IMG/VR virus record: IMGVR_UViG_3300047310_000601 | Coordinates: 1-44,813 of that record | Direction: 5' to 3' (one strand) | Source: a virus | Length of the DNA: 44,813 nt | Shown: positions 31,551 to 40,026 of the stretch, piece by piece | Layout of the letters: every line of letters starts with the position of its first letter | Numbering within the stretch: position 1 is the first letter of the stretch | Position numbers and translations under genes: made by a program | Notes under the pieces: generated by a model | Databases searched by the model: none | The model's input: the letters and a program-made list of their open reading frames with translations, nothing else | Told to the model about the DNA's origin: nothing

Positions 31551-31783
31551 TGGAATCAGGAATAGAGTTCCGCCGTACCTGGAAGCGAGGAGCTAACGGC
31601 GAGTGGCAAGAGGTCGAGTTTGAACGGCTCCGGGTCGGAGACGTGTTCAAGCTGGAGGACACCTCCAAAGGCGTAACCTACCTTACGGGTAAGGTCGGTA
31701 CTACGCCACAACCCTGTGAGCCCCCAGGAAACTGGACCTTCGAATCGGACGGCCTCGAGTGGCACGATAAGGACCCCGACTAA
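31550..31783 (+). CDS. Small conserved phage protein
   Basis: A 77-residue protein with FRRTWKRGANGEWQEVEFERL, RVGDVFKLEDTS and PPGNWTFESDGLEW. It looks like a small beta-rich protein I recall from other phages, role unknown. It overlaps both neighbours by one base (TAATG each side), so translation is coupled to the polymerase. Confidence 0.55.
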   Translation: MESGIEFRRTWKRGANGEWQEVEFERLRVGDVFKLEDTSKGVTYLTGKVGTTPQPCEPPGNWTFESDGLEWHDKDPD

Positions 31784-32217
31784 TGCGTGCCCCCGCCCCC
31801 GCTCGGGCGAGACCAACCCTGCACCCGGACAATGGAGTTCGAGAGGCTCGAGAGATCGTATTCCGCAACGGGGGTCGAGGATCAGGTAGGACGTTCTATA
31901 TGATCACGTCCATCGACCCCGATGTCCCAACAGTGATCGTCACTCACGATCCGGGAGTCGGTCGCTATATCGGCGACCTCATCAAGGTGCACCGCCCAGA
32001 GATAAACTACACCGACTACGGCTCAGGGAAGACTAAGATCATCACGGTGAAACGCGACGAGGACCTCCGGTTACTACGAGGATGGTCAGGAGCAGTCAAA
32101 GTTGATCACGCAGTACTCGACAACATAGACAGACGGGTGCTTGGACTATTGGAAGCCGTCTGTGAGAAGGTCGCTGTTGAGAAGGCAGACAGGGATCGAG
32201 CTAGACAGGGTAGATAG
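31783..32217 (+). CDS. P-loop-like protein with Arg in place of the Walker Lys
   Basis: A 144-residue protein. FRNGGRGSGRTFYMI has the shape of a Walker A loop, but Arg stands where the conserved Lys should be. VPTVIVTHDPG and AVKVDHAVLDNID are further strands of a P-loop-type fold. ATP hydrolysis is doubtful, and nucleotide or DNA binding is possible. The C-terminus is a basic helix. Confidence 0.45.
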   Translation: MRAPAPARARPTLHPDNGVREAREIVFRNGGRGSGRTFYMITSIDPDVPTVIVTHDPGVGRYIGDLIKVHRPEINYTDYGSGKTKIITVKRDEDLRLLRGWSGAVKVDHAVLDNIDRRVLGLLEAVCEKVAVEKADRDRARQGR

Positions 32218-32220
32218 AGG

Positions 32221-32457
32221 ATGGACGACGATCTGGCTTCAGAGTTCTTTAAGGTATCGGCTGCTTGGCATGGTCGTAGTGACGAGCGTATGACCACGAA
32301 CCAAGCTATCACGCGCCTGAACCATGTTGCCTCGCAGGCGGAAAACCCAGGACTTGCTGGGAGGGCCCGCTTATTACTGGACCAGATCGTTTACGGAAGA
32401 AATCATCGACCAGCAAGGATTATGACCAATGGCCGCACCGATCCACGTCGTTACTAG
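32221..32457 (+). CDS. Hypothetical small protein
   Basis: A 78-residue helical, basic protein (FFKVSAAWHGR, QAITRLNHVASQ, LAGRARLLLDQIVYG). No family recognised. Its end overlaps the next gene by 29 bases. The ribosome-binding site is weak (AGATAGAGG). Confidence 0.4.
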   Translation: MDDDLASEFFKVSAAWHGRSDERMTTNQAITRLNHVASQAENPGLAGRARLLLDQIVYGRNHRPARIMTNGRTDPRRY

Positions 32458-32677
32458 CGAAGTTTGTGGGCGCTGCAAGTTCTCAAGAGCCAATCCGGCG
32501 CCTTCTCCCGGACTTGAACTGATCTGCAAACGGATGCCTCCACACGCCTCGGCTACCCTGATGGGTCGTCAGCCTGATGGTCAGCCTCTCTTCATGTACA
32601 CTTCATACTACGCCTGTGTAGGCGAGCACGAGGAAGGCTGTGGTGAATGGAAGCCGAAGATCACCATCACCAACTGA
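32429..32677 (+). CDS. Small Cys-rich protein
   Basis: An 82-residue protein with CGRCKFSRANP, LICKRMPPH and a late CVGEHEEGCGEW, four to five Cys suited to zinc binding. It is the last plus-strand gene and ends 12 bases before the convergent end of the tail operon. No terminator is visible in that gap. Confidence 0.55.
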   Translation: MAAPIHVVTSEVCGRCKFSRANPAPSPGLELICKRMPPHASATLMGRQPDGQPLFMYTSYYACVGEHEEGCGEWKPKITITN

Positions 32678-32689
32678 CCGTCGCCGATA

Positions 32690-33652
32690 TCAGGGGTGGG
32701 TGAAGGGCTGGAAGAATACGCTGGCTGGGCCCGAAGCGGGTAGGGCTGTCACAACGGCGTAGCCGTTCATCTTAGACACTCCCGAAGCTCCTTGGACAAT
32801 GGCGTAGGAGTTTATCTTAGACACTCCCTCGCCTGTAGCTTCAACGATGCCATAAGAGTTGAGCTTGCTCACCCGGTCGTCAGCGTTCTCGACGATCCCG
32901 AAAGAATTGATCTTAGGGACGGCTGCAGGGGCTGCCTCAGCGTTGTCAGTTAAGATCGAGAACGTTGCGATCCCGGGCCAGTATGTCGCTCCCGACTTGA
33001 AGTAGCCCTGCGACTTACTGCCTGTTCCGACGTTGCCTCCGGAGTCACCAGCTATCAACGAGTCGTTAGTGGTTATCCTTGTGAAAGTAGGAGCCGTAGT
33101 GCTATTGGTGCTTGGTCCGGTAGCAGGGCTGACCCGAGACCAGGCAAAGCTAAGTAGAGATGCCTGTGATGACACGACAGTAGTCGACAGATTCTCGTTG
33201 TCGGTAGCGGTGGTGATTTGGCTGATAGCATGACTGTCGATAGTACCGGTCTGAGTGATCGCGTTGTGCGACGTTGCTACACCCATCGTGAAGCTAGTTG
33301 TTCCGGAGAGGGTGACCGCAATGGTATTCGATCCTGACGCAGGATTGACCAGGTACCAGACCTCGAAGTCCTGGTTATTGCTCTCCTGCGCCGCTGTGAT
33401 TCCATCCAGCTTAGTCAGGGCAACACCGTTGTAGGTGATGCCTGTGACCGTCCGAGAGGCCGAGTTGAACGTCGAAACAGCAACGGCGAGGAAGCGGTTC
33501 GACCCGGAGGTCGTGTGCGACCAGCTGAAGCTAGAGACGTTCGTCGACCAGCTTCCTCCGTTGCTCTTCGAGGCAGCATCGAAGGCTGCCTTAGCAGATA
33601 GAGGCCATAATAAGGCTACAAGTAGGACAGCGAGTAGTAGACGCTTGATCAT
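32690..33652 (-). CDS. Secreted tail-region protein with C-terminal repeats
   Basis: A 320-residue protein. MIKRLLLAVLLVALLWPLSAKA is a classic Sec signal peptide with an AKA cleavage site. The mature N-terminal 220 residues are Ser/Thr/Asn-rich beta-strand sequence like a receptor-binding or carbohydrate-binding jelly roll. Four ~16-residue repeats follow (KINSFGIVE, KLNSYGIVE, KINSYAIVQ, KMNGYAVVT), at 32729-32920. It overlaps the next upstream gene by 4 bases. It may be a virion adhesin, or a secreted factor that masks host receptors. Function unproved. Confidence 0.6.
   Translation of the reverse strand: MIKRLLLAVLLVALLWPLSAKAAFDAASKSNGGSWSTNVSSFSWSHTTSGSNRFLAVAVSTFNSASRTVTGITYNGVALTKLDGITAAQESNNQDFEVWYLVNPASGSNTIAVTLSGTTSFTMGVATSHNAITQTGTIDSHAISQITTATDNENLSTTVVSSQASLLSFAWSRVSPATGPSTNSTTAPTFTRITTNDSLIAGDSGGNVGTGSKSQGYFKSGATYWPGIATFSILTDNAEAAPAAVPKINSFGIVENADDRVSKLNSYGIVEATGEGVSKINSYAIVQGASGVSKMNGYAVVTALPASGPASVFFQPFTHP
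32729..32920 (-). repeat. Four in-frame ~48-base repeats
   Basis: Four tandem units coding for V(S/P)K(I/L/M)N(S/G)(Y/F)(G/A)(I/V)V plus a variable 6-8-residue linker lie near the C-terminus of the secreted protein. The conserved part is the nine-residue strand; the linkers differ. Confidence 0.75.
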
Positions 33653-34752
33653 GGGGTGCTCTTCACGCCGATGTTAAAGCCAGCTGCAGTAAGGTCCGAG
33701 ACTGCCCAGGCGCCTCCACCGTTTGGATTGGTCGCCCAGACGTTGTAGTAGTTGGCAAAGCTGGTTGTGACTGTGACATCCGACGAGTTCGAGTCGACAC
33801 TTCCGGTACGGAGGTTGTGCTCAATGTGTTGTGGTCCGCTAGCCCCTCGCTGCCCACGGAACGATGTTACGACTGCATTGACGGAGAAGCTGCCTGAGGG
33901 GAAGGTTGTATTTGCATTCCCGAACTTGACACCGCACTGGTTCAACTGGTTGTTGGTCGCGCTGCTGATGAAGGTGCCGTCGTTAAAGGTGGTCGAGTTG
34001 ACGATCGCGGTACAGGGGTTGGTCCCGGTCCACGCTGTCGCATTACCTGCTGAAGCAGGCTCCATCGTGACCAGAGCCATTGCTCGAGTATCAGCATCCG
34101 CTGCGATCGTCTCTGAATAGGTGTCGGTGGTATTCGTCATCGCGCCGTAGGCGATCTGGTTTAGCTGGGTGCGACTGTCAGTGGTGACGTCGCCACTGAA
34201 GGTACAGATCGAGGCACTGTTGACGTAGAGCGTCGCCTGTCCGGAGACCGCATAGTTGATGAATAGGTCTACCTGAGTGACACCGATCGTTGGTAGCGCA
34301 CCGGAGGTGCAGGTAGCAAGGTCAGTAAACGTGCCACCAGTCGACCGCTTCGAGAGCTTGACCTGCCCTGCGGTACCGGTCCCACGTACCAAGATTGCAG
34401 GGTTCCCGTCTGAGGCATAGACGACTACCATCTGGCCGCCGGACACTGTAGCAGTACCGTCCACGTTCCCATACTGGAAGTGCAGCCAGAGAGTGCCAGT
34501 GTTGGTGAAAGTCGGAGAGATCCAGCGGTACGGATTTGGATCGGTGGAGCTCTGGCTGTTCAGAACGATCGGCGCACGGGAGTAAGCAGCTCTGAACCGG
34601 GTCGTAGTTGTGGTAACATTGCAATTAGTTGCGCAGGTACCTGCTCTCGTGAAGTCGGCGTCCTCATTGCCGGCGAACAGGATCGTGGCTTCAACTGGAC
34701 TGTTGACGGCTAGCAGCAGTACCAGAAGCAGGAAGGATAAGAGGCGCCTCAT
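33649..34752 (-). CDS. Secreted beta-rich tail-region protein
   Basis: A 367-residue protein starting at the ATG ending at 34752, with GGAG upstream. RRLLSFLLLVLLLAVNSPVEA is a signal peptide. The remainder is Thr/Ser/Asn/Gly-rich beta sequence with paired Cys (TCATNC, ATCTSG, NPCTAI) that could form disulfides once exported. Similar composition occurs in adhesins and in virion spikes. It lies between two other proteins of the same style. Exact role unknown. Confidence 0.6.
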   Translation of the reverse strand: MRRLLSFLLLVLLLAVNSPVEATILFAGNEDADFTRAGTCATNCNVTTTTTRFRAAYSRAPIVLNSQSSTDPNPYRWISPTFTNTGTLWLHFQYGNVDGTATVSGGQMVVVYASDGNPAILVRGTGTAGQVKLSKRSTGGTFTDLATCTSGALPTIGVTQVDLFINYAVSGQATLYVNSASICTFSGDVTTDSRTQLNQIAYGAMTNTTDTYSETIAADADTRAMALVTMEPASAGNATAWTGTNPCTAIVNSTTFNDGTFISSATNNQLNQCGVKFGNANTTFPSGSFSVNAVVTSFRGQRGASGPQHIEHNLRTGSVDSNSSDVTVTTSFANYYNVWATNPNGGGAWAVSDLTAAGFNIGVKSTP

Positions 34753-34753
34753 G

Positions 34754-35305
34754 TTATGCTCCATCACCAGTAACGGTAAATGTTGAAGTAGAGAAGACAG
34801 ACACACCCAAGTATGAATTCTGTCCGAAGGTCTTGGTAAACGAATGTGGGTTTGCAGCAAACGTTGCGCCACCACCTGCAGACACTGTTACTTGACCTCC
34901 TGCGGTAGTTTGCAACAGGGCGATGTTGCATCCTACAACAAGGGACGAAGGAACGGTCACTGCGACTGGCGACGAATTGGTGAACTTAACTGTTGTGCCA
35001 CAGTCTGCAGCAGCCAGGGTATAAGTAGTACCCGACTGGGTCGTGACTGTCCCTATGACAGTCCCGAAAGTATTCGTGCCGGACCAGGTATTGTTGCCCG
35101 ACGAAGAGGGAGCTGCCGTACAGGTGAAGATCCCAGTGCCTGCCAGTGCTGAGGCAAAGCTCCCAGCGGAACAAGTGAATACCAGTACCGGACTTACCTT
35201 CTGGACTGTCTGGGCTAACAGAGCCCCGACAAGGCCTACCGACAGCAGGCCGGCAATTACGATGGCACGAAGCCGAAGCTTGGGCTTTCCCGTTCCCGTT
35301 CTCAT
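34754..35305 (-). CDS. Membrane-anchored tail-fibre-like protein
   Basis: A 183-residue protein starting at an ATGA overlap (35302-35305). After a basic start (MRTGTGKPKLRLRA), IVIAGLLSVGLVGALLAQ is a signal anchor. Then comes a TYTLAAADCGTTVKF / NSSPVAVTVPSSL segment like the domain in the neighbouring 263-residue protein, so the two share a module. That module is common in phage tail fibre and collar proteins. The anchor is unusual for a virion protein. Confidence 0.55.
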   Translation of the reverse strand: MRTGTGKPKLRLRAIVIAGLLSVGLVGALLAQTVQKVSPVLVFTCSAGSFASALAGTGIFTCTAAPSSSGNNTWSGTNTFGTVIGTVTTQSGTTYTLAAADCGTTVKFTNSSPVAVTVPSSLVVGCNIALLQTTAGGQVTVSAGGGATFAANPHSFTKTFGQNSYLGVSVFSTSTFTVTGDGA

Positions 35306-36093
35306 GTCAGAGTCCATCCGCCTTGGGATTGCGTTACGACCCACGTGCCGGCTGCGTGGCATTCAAGCATTATGAACCACCCCTTGGTGTTCCCCTCGAT
35401 AGTACCTCCTGGAGCACTATCCGAACCAGACCAGGTTATTACGTCTGTGCCGTTGGCGGCGAAGCGTAGAATCTGGTTCACGATGACAGAGAGGCCGTAG
35501 TTGAGTCCGATCACTGCAGCAGGAAGCGATCCGATGACTGTCCCTCCGGCTCCTACGTTTGTGTAGCGGGTTCCGCTCTCTCCGGCCGAAACAGAGAAGT
35601 TAGCTGTCTTAGCGACTACCGGGACAGTAGTGGCTGTGCTTCCCGCAGCTCCTCTGATAGCGAAGTAGTTGACACCATCCGAGTGGATGGTCGCCCCTTG
35701 GTTCTGTTGTAGAATTAGGGTGGCTGCCCCATTGATAGTCGAGGGGCCTGCTGCCGTAATTGTGGCTGCTCCCACTCCGATGTTGATCACCCACAGCTTC
35801 GAATCCGGCGGCATGAAGATACCGCTGGAAGAGTTAGCTGCAGCCAGAGCTACTGCGACCGGGGACGCATTGTTGAAGACAACGATCTTGCCAGCGTCCG
35901 TGTACAGGACGGTGTAGGAGGTGCCTGCCGTCGTGATGACAGGGGTGCCATCAACCTGATGGCCTCCAAGCAGAGTTCCATCACCGACGAACAAGCGGTC
36001 GAGGTCTTGATCAACGAGGAGCTCGCCGTCATTGGGCACGAGGGCCAGACGAGCAGCAGAACCTCCACGCCTAAAGTCAATTTTGCCTGGCAT
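35302..36093 (-). CDS. Tail fibre / receptor-binding protein
   Basis: A 263-residue protein. FRRGGSAARLALVPNDGELL, then DRLFVGDGTLLGG, is the N-terminal signature found in many phage tail fibres. SYTVLYTDAGKIVVF and NNASPVAVAL follow, then trimer-like beta sequence (STINGAATLILQQNQGATI). It should be attached to the tail tip, downstream of the large hub gene. Its ATG overlaps the hub stop by one base. Confidence 0.65.
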   Translation of the reverse strand: MPGKIDFRRGGSAARLALVPNDGELLVDQDLDRLFVGDGTLLGGHQVDGTPVITTAGTSYTVLYTDAGKIVVFNNASPVAVALAAANSSSGIFMPPDSKLWVINIGVGAATITAAGPSTINGAATLILQQNQGATIHSDGVNYFAIRGAAGSTATTVPVVAKTANFSVSAGESGTRYTNVGAGGTVIGSLPAAVIGLNYGLSVIVNQILRFAANGTDVITWSGSDSAPGGTIEGNTKGWFIMLECHAAGTWVVTQSQGGWTLT

Positions 36094-38342
36094 CAGAAGG
36101 TCCCCAAATCAATCTCGACGTCGGTAGGTGAGCAGTCGCCGAAGCCTCCCAGATTCAGATCCCACTCAGCATCTGCTGCGTTGAGATCTACCTCCTGACC
36201 AGCTTGCAAAGCCAGAACGATAGGATTGCTGCTCTGTGTTGATCCGATCCCCAGAGGAGTATACGGATAGACTGTGACCGACGATAGATCCTCGAGCCCT
36301 TGTCCGTACAGATTGAATGACTGGTACTTCGAGTACAGAAGAGACCCGATGAAGTCTGGCGGGAGGGAGTCTTCGAAGACTGCGTCGTCGATGCGGAGGA
36401 ACTGACTGTCTGTGGGATGAGCACAAGGAGTAGTACCGAACATCCCTCTATATAAACCTGTGAGATCGTAGGCGTTCTGACCTGTTAAGGTAGCAGTGGT
36501 ATAACCGATGAACTCAACGTCGCCGTCTGGGTCTTTGACAGCGCACACACTTAGACCTGAAGCAGCCTGTGCATCCGTCACAGACTCCAGATTGCCGTTG
36601 CTCATTATTAACGATACCGACAGGGTGTTTGTATTGTCGGGGTTAGAGCCAGTATAGTCCGGGAGAGAGGCAGTAGTCACCCCCTGACGAGATGGACCTC
36701 CCTTGGTGCCGAACTGGATGTAGGTCGCATCATCGTCTGAGACGTAGACGTTCGCTCCTCCCCAATTGGGATCCGAAACACCTGCTGTACCTCCTGAGAT
36801 GCCGACCATGATGGTCGGTAAGGACTTGCCTCGGAAGGTGAGAAGCTCCGGAGTTGGCTCCAAGATGATCGGCGGATTGACGGGACCGGGGGCCACTCCT
36901 GTATCGAATAGTGTCGGAGGCACGCTTTGCTGCTGTGGGTACAGGATCGTGGAGGTGGCTCCTATCGGGAACTCCTCGCAGACAAAGGTCAGTACCCCCT
37001 TCTCATCCTCTTCGATGGTCTGGACGCGCACAGGGAACTTGTTCAGTCCCAGAGTCGCATCCGTGAGCGAGACTGCATCCATGGGCTCTAAGACGCAGTA
37101 CTGCCATCCGAGCTTGAAGGTGAATGTCCTACGGATGGCAATGTTACGCTTGAGCTGGATGTGCGCGCTGACAGAGGCATAGTTGATATGGGTGAATTCA
37201 TCAGCGAGGCCCATACGATCGACACGAGGACCGTATGTCTCAACCTGATTCTCGTCTTTCGCCTCAGCAACCGAATCGTTATAGAGGAGGTACCGGTCTC
37301 GGAAGTCGATCCTGATGACATTCTTGACATCTACAGGGTCAACTCGGCTTACGGTAACCGGGTCTTCTCCTTCGTCGGCCTGGATGAAGTCCAAGTCGGT
37401 AAGGTCGAAGAGTATGGGATTCTTAGGACTGTAGTACTTCAGGGCCCTATCAGCATGAGCTGCGTCATAGCCAGGATTGGTCCCGTCGTACTTGTCCCAG
37501 TACGGGATGAACTTAAGTATCGTCCCTGTCCACACAGGAGCAATCAACATGTTCTTGCACCAGCGGTCCAAGATGCTGGAGGCAGGTTCTACGTTGTTCA
37601 GGACGACAGACATCCCGAAGCCAACAGCCTGACAGTAGGTGGAGACTGCATTGTCTCCGATAGCAGGGTTGGTAGCATCTGCAGACGAGAACAGACTTGT
37701 GGAATCCACGAAGGATGTTGGTACGGGAACGCCATACCGAGTATTGGTCAACAGATCATAGATGCACTCTGCTGGATCGGCATCCATCAACACTTGAGTG
37801 CTATCTGGCGCAGTGTACAGGTTAAGTGGGCAGGTACCAGCAAAGATACCTTTCGGAACGAAATTGAGTTGGGGGATTGTAGCTGAGGAATCCAACGGCC
37901 AATGATAGAAACCTATAAAGGCTGTGAAGGTGTAGTTGTAGACGTCGTCCGGATGATCCAGTAGAGGAGGCCATACTGCCTGGTCTTGCGTCCCGAAGAA
38001 CAGCTCGAAGACCTTGCCGTCAGGGGCAGTGCTAGGGGTGTAGGTGGCTTGGTCGTCGAAGACGATATACAGGTCCGAGATGTCTCCTTCACCTAGGGCC
38101 CCCATGAATGAGGCAAAGTACTTGAACCCAGTTGTCTCGTTCTTGCCTCCCGACAGGAGTCCTTTGCCTCCACCTGACTTAATAGCCTGCGACTGAAAAT
38201 CGTTCGCATAGATGACATTCATGGTCACTCGGGGAGTGCCATAAATGATCGGGATGGGTAGGATGTTGACAGCCGTCTGGATCTGGAGACCCGTGAACTC
38301 CGGGATCGCCTTCTTCTTGGACGGCGCGAACAAGAACCCCAT
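36093..38342 (-). CDS. Large tail hub / gpJ-like protein
   Basis: A 749-residue protein of the phage-tail_3/gpJ group, comparable in position to gp15 of the Rhodobacter gene transfer agent but shorter. PIPIIYGTPRV opens the first beta-domain. ECIYDLLTNTRYGVP and LDRWCKNMLIAPVW are typical of these hubs. Later segments (KNVIRIDFRDRYL, MDAVSLTDATLG) are the receptor-proximal beta-domains. It forms the tail tip and contacts the fibre encoded next. Confidence 0.75.
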   Translation of the reverse strand: MGFLFAPSKKKAIPEFTGLQIQTAVNILPIPIIYGTPRVTMNVIYANDFQSQAIKSGGGKGLLSGGKNETTGFKYFASFMGALGEGDISDLYIVFDDQATYTPSTAPDGKVFELFFGTQDQAVWPPLLDHPDDVYNYTFTAFIGFYHWPLDSSATIPQLNFVPKGIFAGTCPLNLYTAPDSTQVLMDADPAECIYDLLTNTRYGVPVPTSFVDSTSLFSSADATNPAIGDNAVSTYCQAVGFGMSVVLNNVEPASSILDRWCKNMLIAPVWTGTILKFIPYWDKYDGTNPGYDAAHADRALKYYSPKNPILFDLTDLDFIQADEGEDPVTVSRVDPVDVKNVIRIDFRDRYLLYNDSVAEAKDENQVETYGPRVDRMGLADEFTHINYASVSAHIQLKRNIAIRRTFTFKLGWQYCVLEPMDAVSLTDATLGLNKFPVRVQTIEEDEKGVLTFVCEEFPIGATSTILYPQQQSVPPTLFDTGVAPGPVNPPIILEPTPELLTFRGKSLPTIMVGISGGTAGVSDPNWGGANVYVSDDDATYIQFGTKGGPSRQGVTTASLPDYTGSNPDNTNTLSVSLIMSNGNLESVTDAQAASGLSVCAVKDPDGDVEFIGYTTATLTGQNAYDLTGLYRGMFGTTPCAHPTDSQFLRIDDAVFEDSLPPDFIGSLLYSKYQSFNLYGQGLEDLSSVTVYPYTPLGIGSTQSSNPIVLALQAGQEVDLNAADAEWDLNLGGFGDCSPTDVEIDLGTF

Positions 38343-38884
38343 TAGACTGGTTCCTCCGCATCTGTCTGGAACTCTGGCAGGACGTAGCCCTTGCCTTCAG
38401 GACACCAGTACGAGAAGAACCTCGGACGACGTTTTGCAAGGTTGTAGTTGGACACGAAGCTGTCTGAGCGGCATTTCCCAGGAGGGTTCGCATGGATGAG
38501 GTTAGGCCATTCGGTAACTATGCCTCCGTGTGCCCAGCAGTGACCGAACTTGAACAGGACGACATCTCCAGGCTTGGGAGGCCCTTCAACTTCTCCTGCC
38601 CAAGTGAGAACAGCTTCAAGATAGAGCTCAGTACGTTGGTGGATCGCCCACTGAGCAGGATAGGGTCTAGGATCGAACCAGGGAATCAGCCCTACCCGGC
38701 TGAAGATCTCGATGAGGATCATGGCACAATCGACGCCTACATCCTTGATCGATCCGTTCGAGACATAGGGAGTCCCGACCCAAGTGAAGGCCTCAGCCAC
38801 GAGGAGTTTCCTCGCCTCTTCCTCGGTTGGTGTCGGAGTCGGGGTTAGCCCGGGAGGATTTGTGTCGACTGTCTGATCGGACAT
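38342..38884 (-). CDS. NlpC/P60 tail peptidase
   Basis: A 180-residue Cys peptidase. After a Thr/Pro-rich start, WVGTPYVSNGSIKDVGVDCAM carries the catalytic Cys. CWAHGGIVTEW supplies the His, and LIHANP a third polar residue. Tail-tip peptidases of this kind open the cell wall during DNA entry, as GTA gp14 is believed to. It lies between the DUF2163 gene and the hub in the expected GTA order. Confidence 0.8.
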   Translation of the reverse strand: MSDQTVDTNPPGLTPTPTPTEEEARKLLVAEAFTWVGTPYVSNGSIKDVGVDCAMILIEIFSRVGLIPWFDPRPYPAQWAIHQRTELYLEAVLTWAGEVEGPPKPGDVVLFKFGHCWAHGGIVTEWPNLIHANPPGKCRSDSFVSNYNLAKRRPRFFSYWCPEGKGYVLPEFQTDAEEPV

Positions 38885-39099
38885 TCAGCTAACATGCACT
38901 GATGTTTGGGGGTACCATTGACGAGGGGAGCGGAACAGCGGCTGCATCTATCCGTAAATGATTTCACTACCTCTTCGTGGAGGGAATCGATCGTACCAGG
39001 AGGCAGTCTCTTCAGGAACGCCTTGAAGAGTGCCAAAGCTCTTTCGCCCCTCTCCAGAGGAGGCAAGTCTGGCGACAAGAACTTATCTAGATCGACCAT
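38845..39099 (-). CDS. Hypothetical small protein with Cys pairs
   Basis: An 84-residue protein between the DUF2163 and peptidase genes. It has a helical start (LFKAFLKRLPPG, LHEEVVKSF) and then CSRCSAP and CMLAEC, a probable zinc site. It overlaps the peptidase start by 40 bases. GTA clusters usually have no gene here, so it may be a phage-specific tail assembly factor. Confidence 0.45.
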   Translation of the reverse strand: MVDLDKFLSPDLPPLERGERALALFKAFLKRLPPGTIDSLHEEVVKSFTDRCSRCSAPLVNGTPKHQCMLAECPIRQSTQILPG

Positions 39100-39106
39100 C
39101 GGGGTG

Positions 39107-40012
39107 CTATGCAGCCACGACCACGGGAGGTACCTTCGGGAATCCTCGGAAGCTGACTAACCTGTTGAACTTGAGCTCGCATGCTCCCCCACGACCCATC
39201 TTGGTGCAGCCCGCACTGGCCTCAAAAGTATCTCCAGGGTTCGGCAGTTGAGCTAGAGGGTAGGCCAGACCGAATGTAGTTCCGTCGTTACTTTCGATGG
39301 CTACCTGTACATTGATGAGTGGCCCAGATGTGAACTTCAAACGGCCTAGCGCGTAGTAGGGGACCCCATCGGCTCCAGTGACGGGAGAGATAGCCGTCGT
39401 TGGATTGATGTCTTGGGGAGAGGCCACGCCTACGGTGTAGGTCGAGGTGAAGTCTGCCCTGACCGCTCCGCATCCCGGCTCGTACAGAGTCCAGAGACAG
39501 CCCTGCTGGTAAGTGTTGCGAGGCATGTCTATGTCGAGCAGAGACATGGGCGACTTGACCTTCATCTCGCAGAAGGTCCGACCCATACGGTCGATAGTTG
39601 AGACGAAGCCCAAGAACAGAGGTATGATTGCTACAGGCTGCTCGAGGTAGTCTCGATAGGCTACTTGCTGGCCCGCTGCCCAGAAGACTCGATCCCGTTG
39701 GATGGTTGCACCGTCCAGGAGGCCTGATTGAACTGCAGTGAAGAACTCTGCACCGGCTAGCTGCTCTCCAGGGAAGGCTGAGATCTTCACGGTCAGTTCA
39801 TCGACCTTGAAGCCTACTCCGAGATTGTACTGGAGGCCTTCGATACGTAGGGCATTAGCCTTGTAGGTGTGGCTATTGAGGTTGAGATCCAGATCGATGC
39901 TCGTGAAGTAGTCTGCCGCTCCATCGTTGAGGGTGAACGTGTAGAGTTCAGCTATCGCGAACCTGTGCTGGGTCAGGATCAGCTGGATCATCTCGGGAGG
40001 AACGTCTTTCAC
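39107..40012 (-). CDS. DUF2163/BR0599-type tail hub protein
   Basis: A 301-residue protein. FTLNDGAADYFTSIDLDL opens the DUF2163 domain. CLWTLYEPGCGAVRADF, then CTKMGRGGACELKFNRLVSFRGFP near the end is the BR0599 motif with its Cys pair. The GTA counterpart (gp13) is a hub protein of the tail tip. It comes between the DUF2460 genes and the peptidase as in GTA. Confidence 0.8.
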   Translation of the reverse strand: MKDVPPEMIQLILTQHRFAIAELYTFTLNDGAADYFTSIDLDLNLNSHTYKANALRIEGLQYNLGVGFKVDELTVKISAFPGEQLAGAEFFTAVQSGLLDGATIQRDRVFWAAGQQVAYRDYLEQPVAIIPLFLGFVSTIDRMGRTFCEMKVKSPMSLLDIDMPRNTYQQGCLWTLYEPGCGAVRADFTSTYTVGVASPQDINPTTAISPVTGADGVPYYALGRLKFTSGPLINVQVAIESNDGTTFGLAYPLAQLPNPGDTFEASAGCTKMGRGGACELKFNRLVSFRGFPKVPPVVVAA

Positions 40013-40026
40013 CCTTCCTGCTCCCC

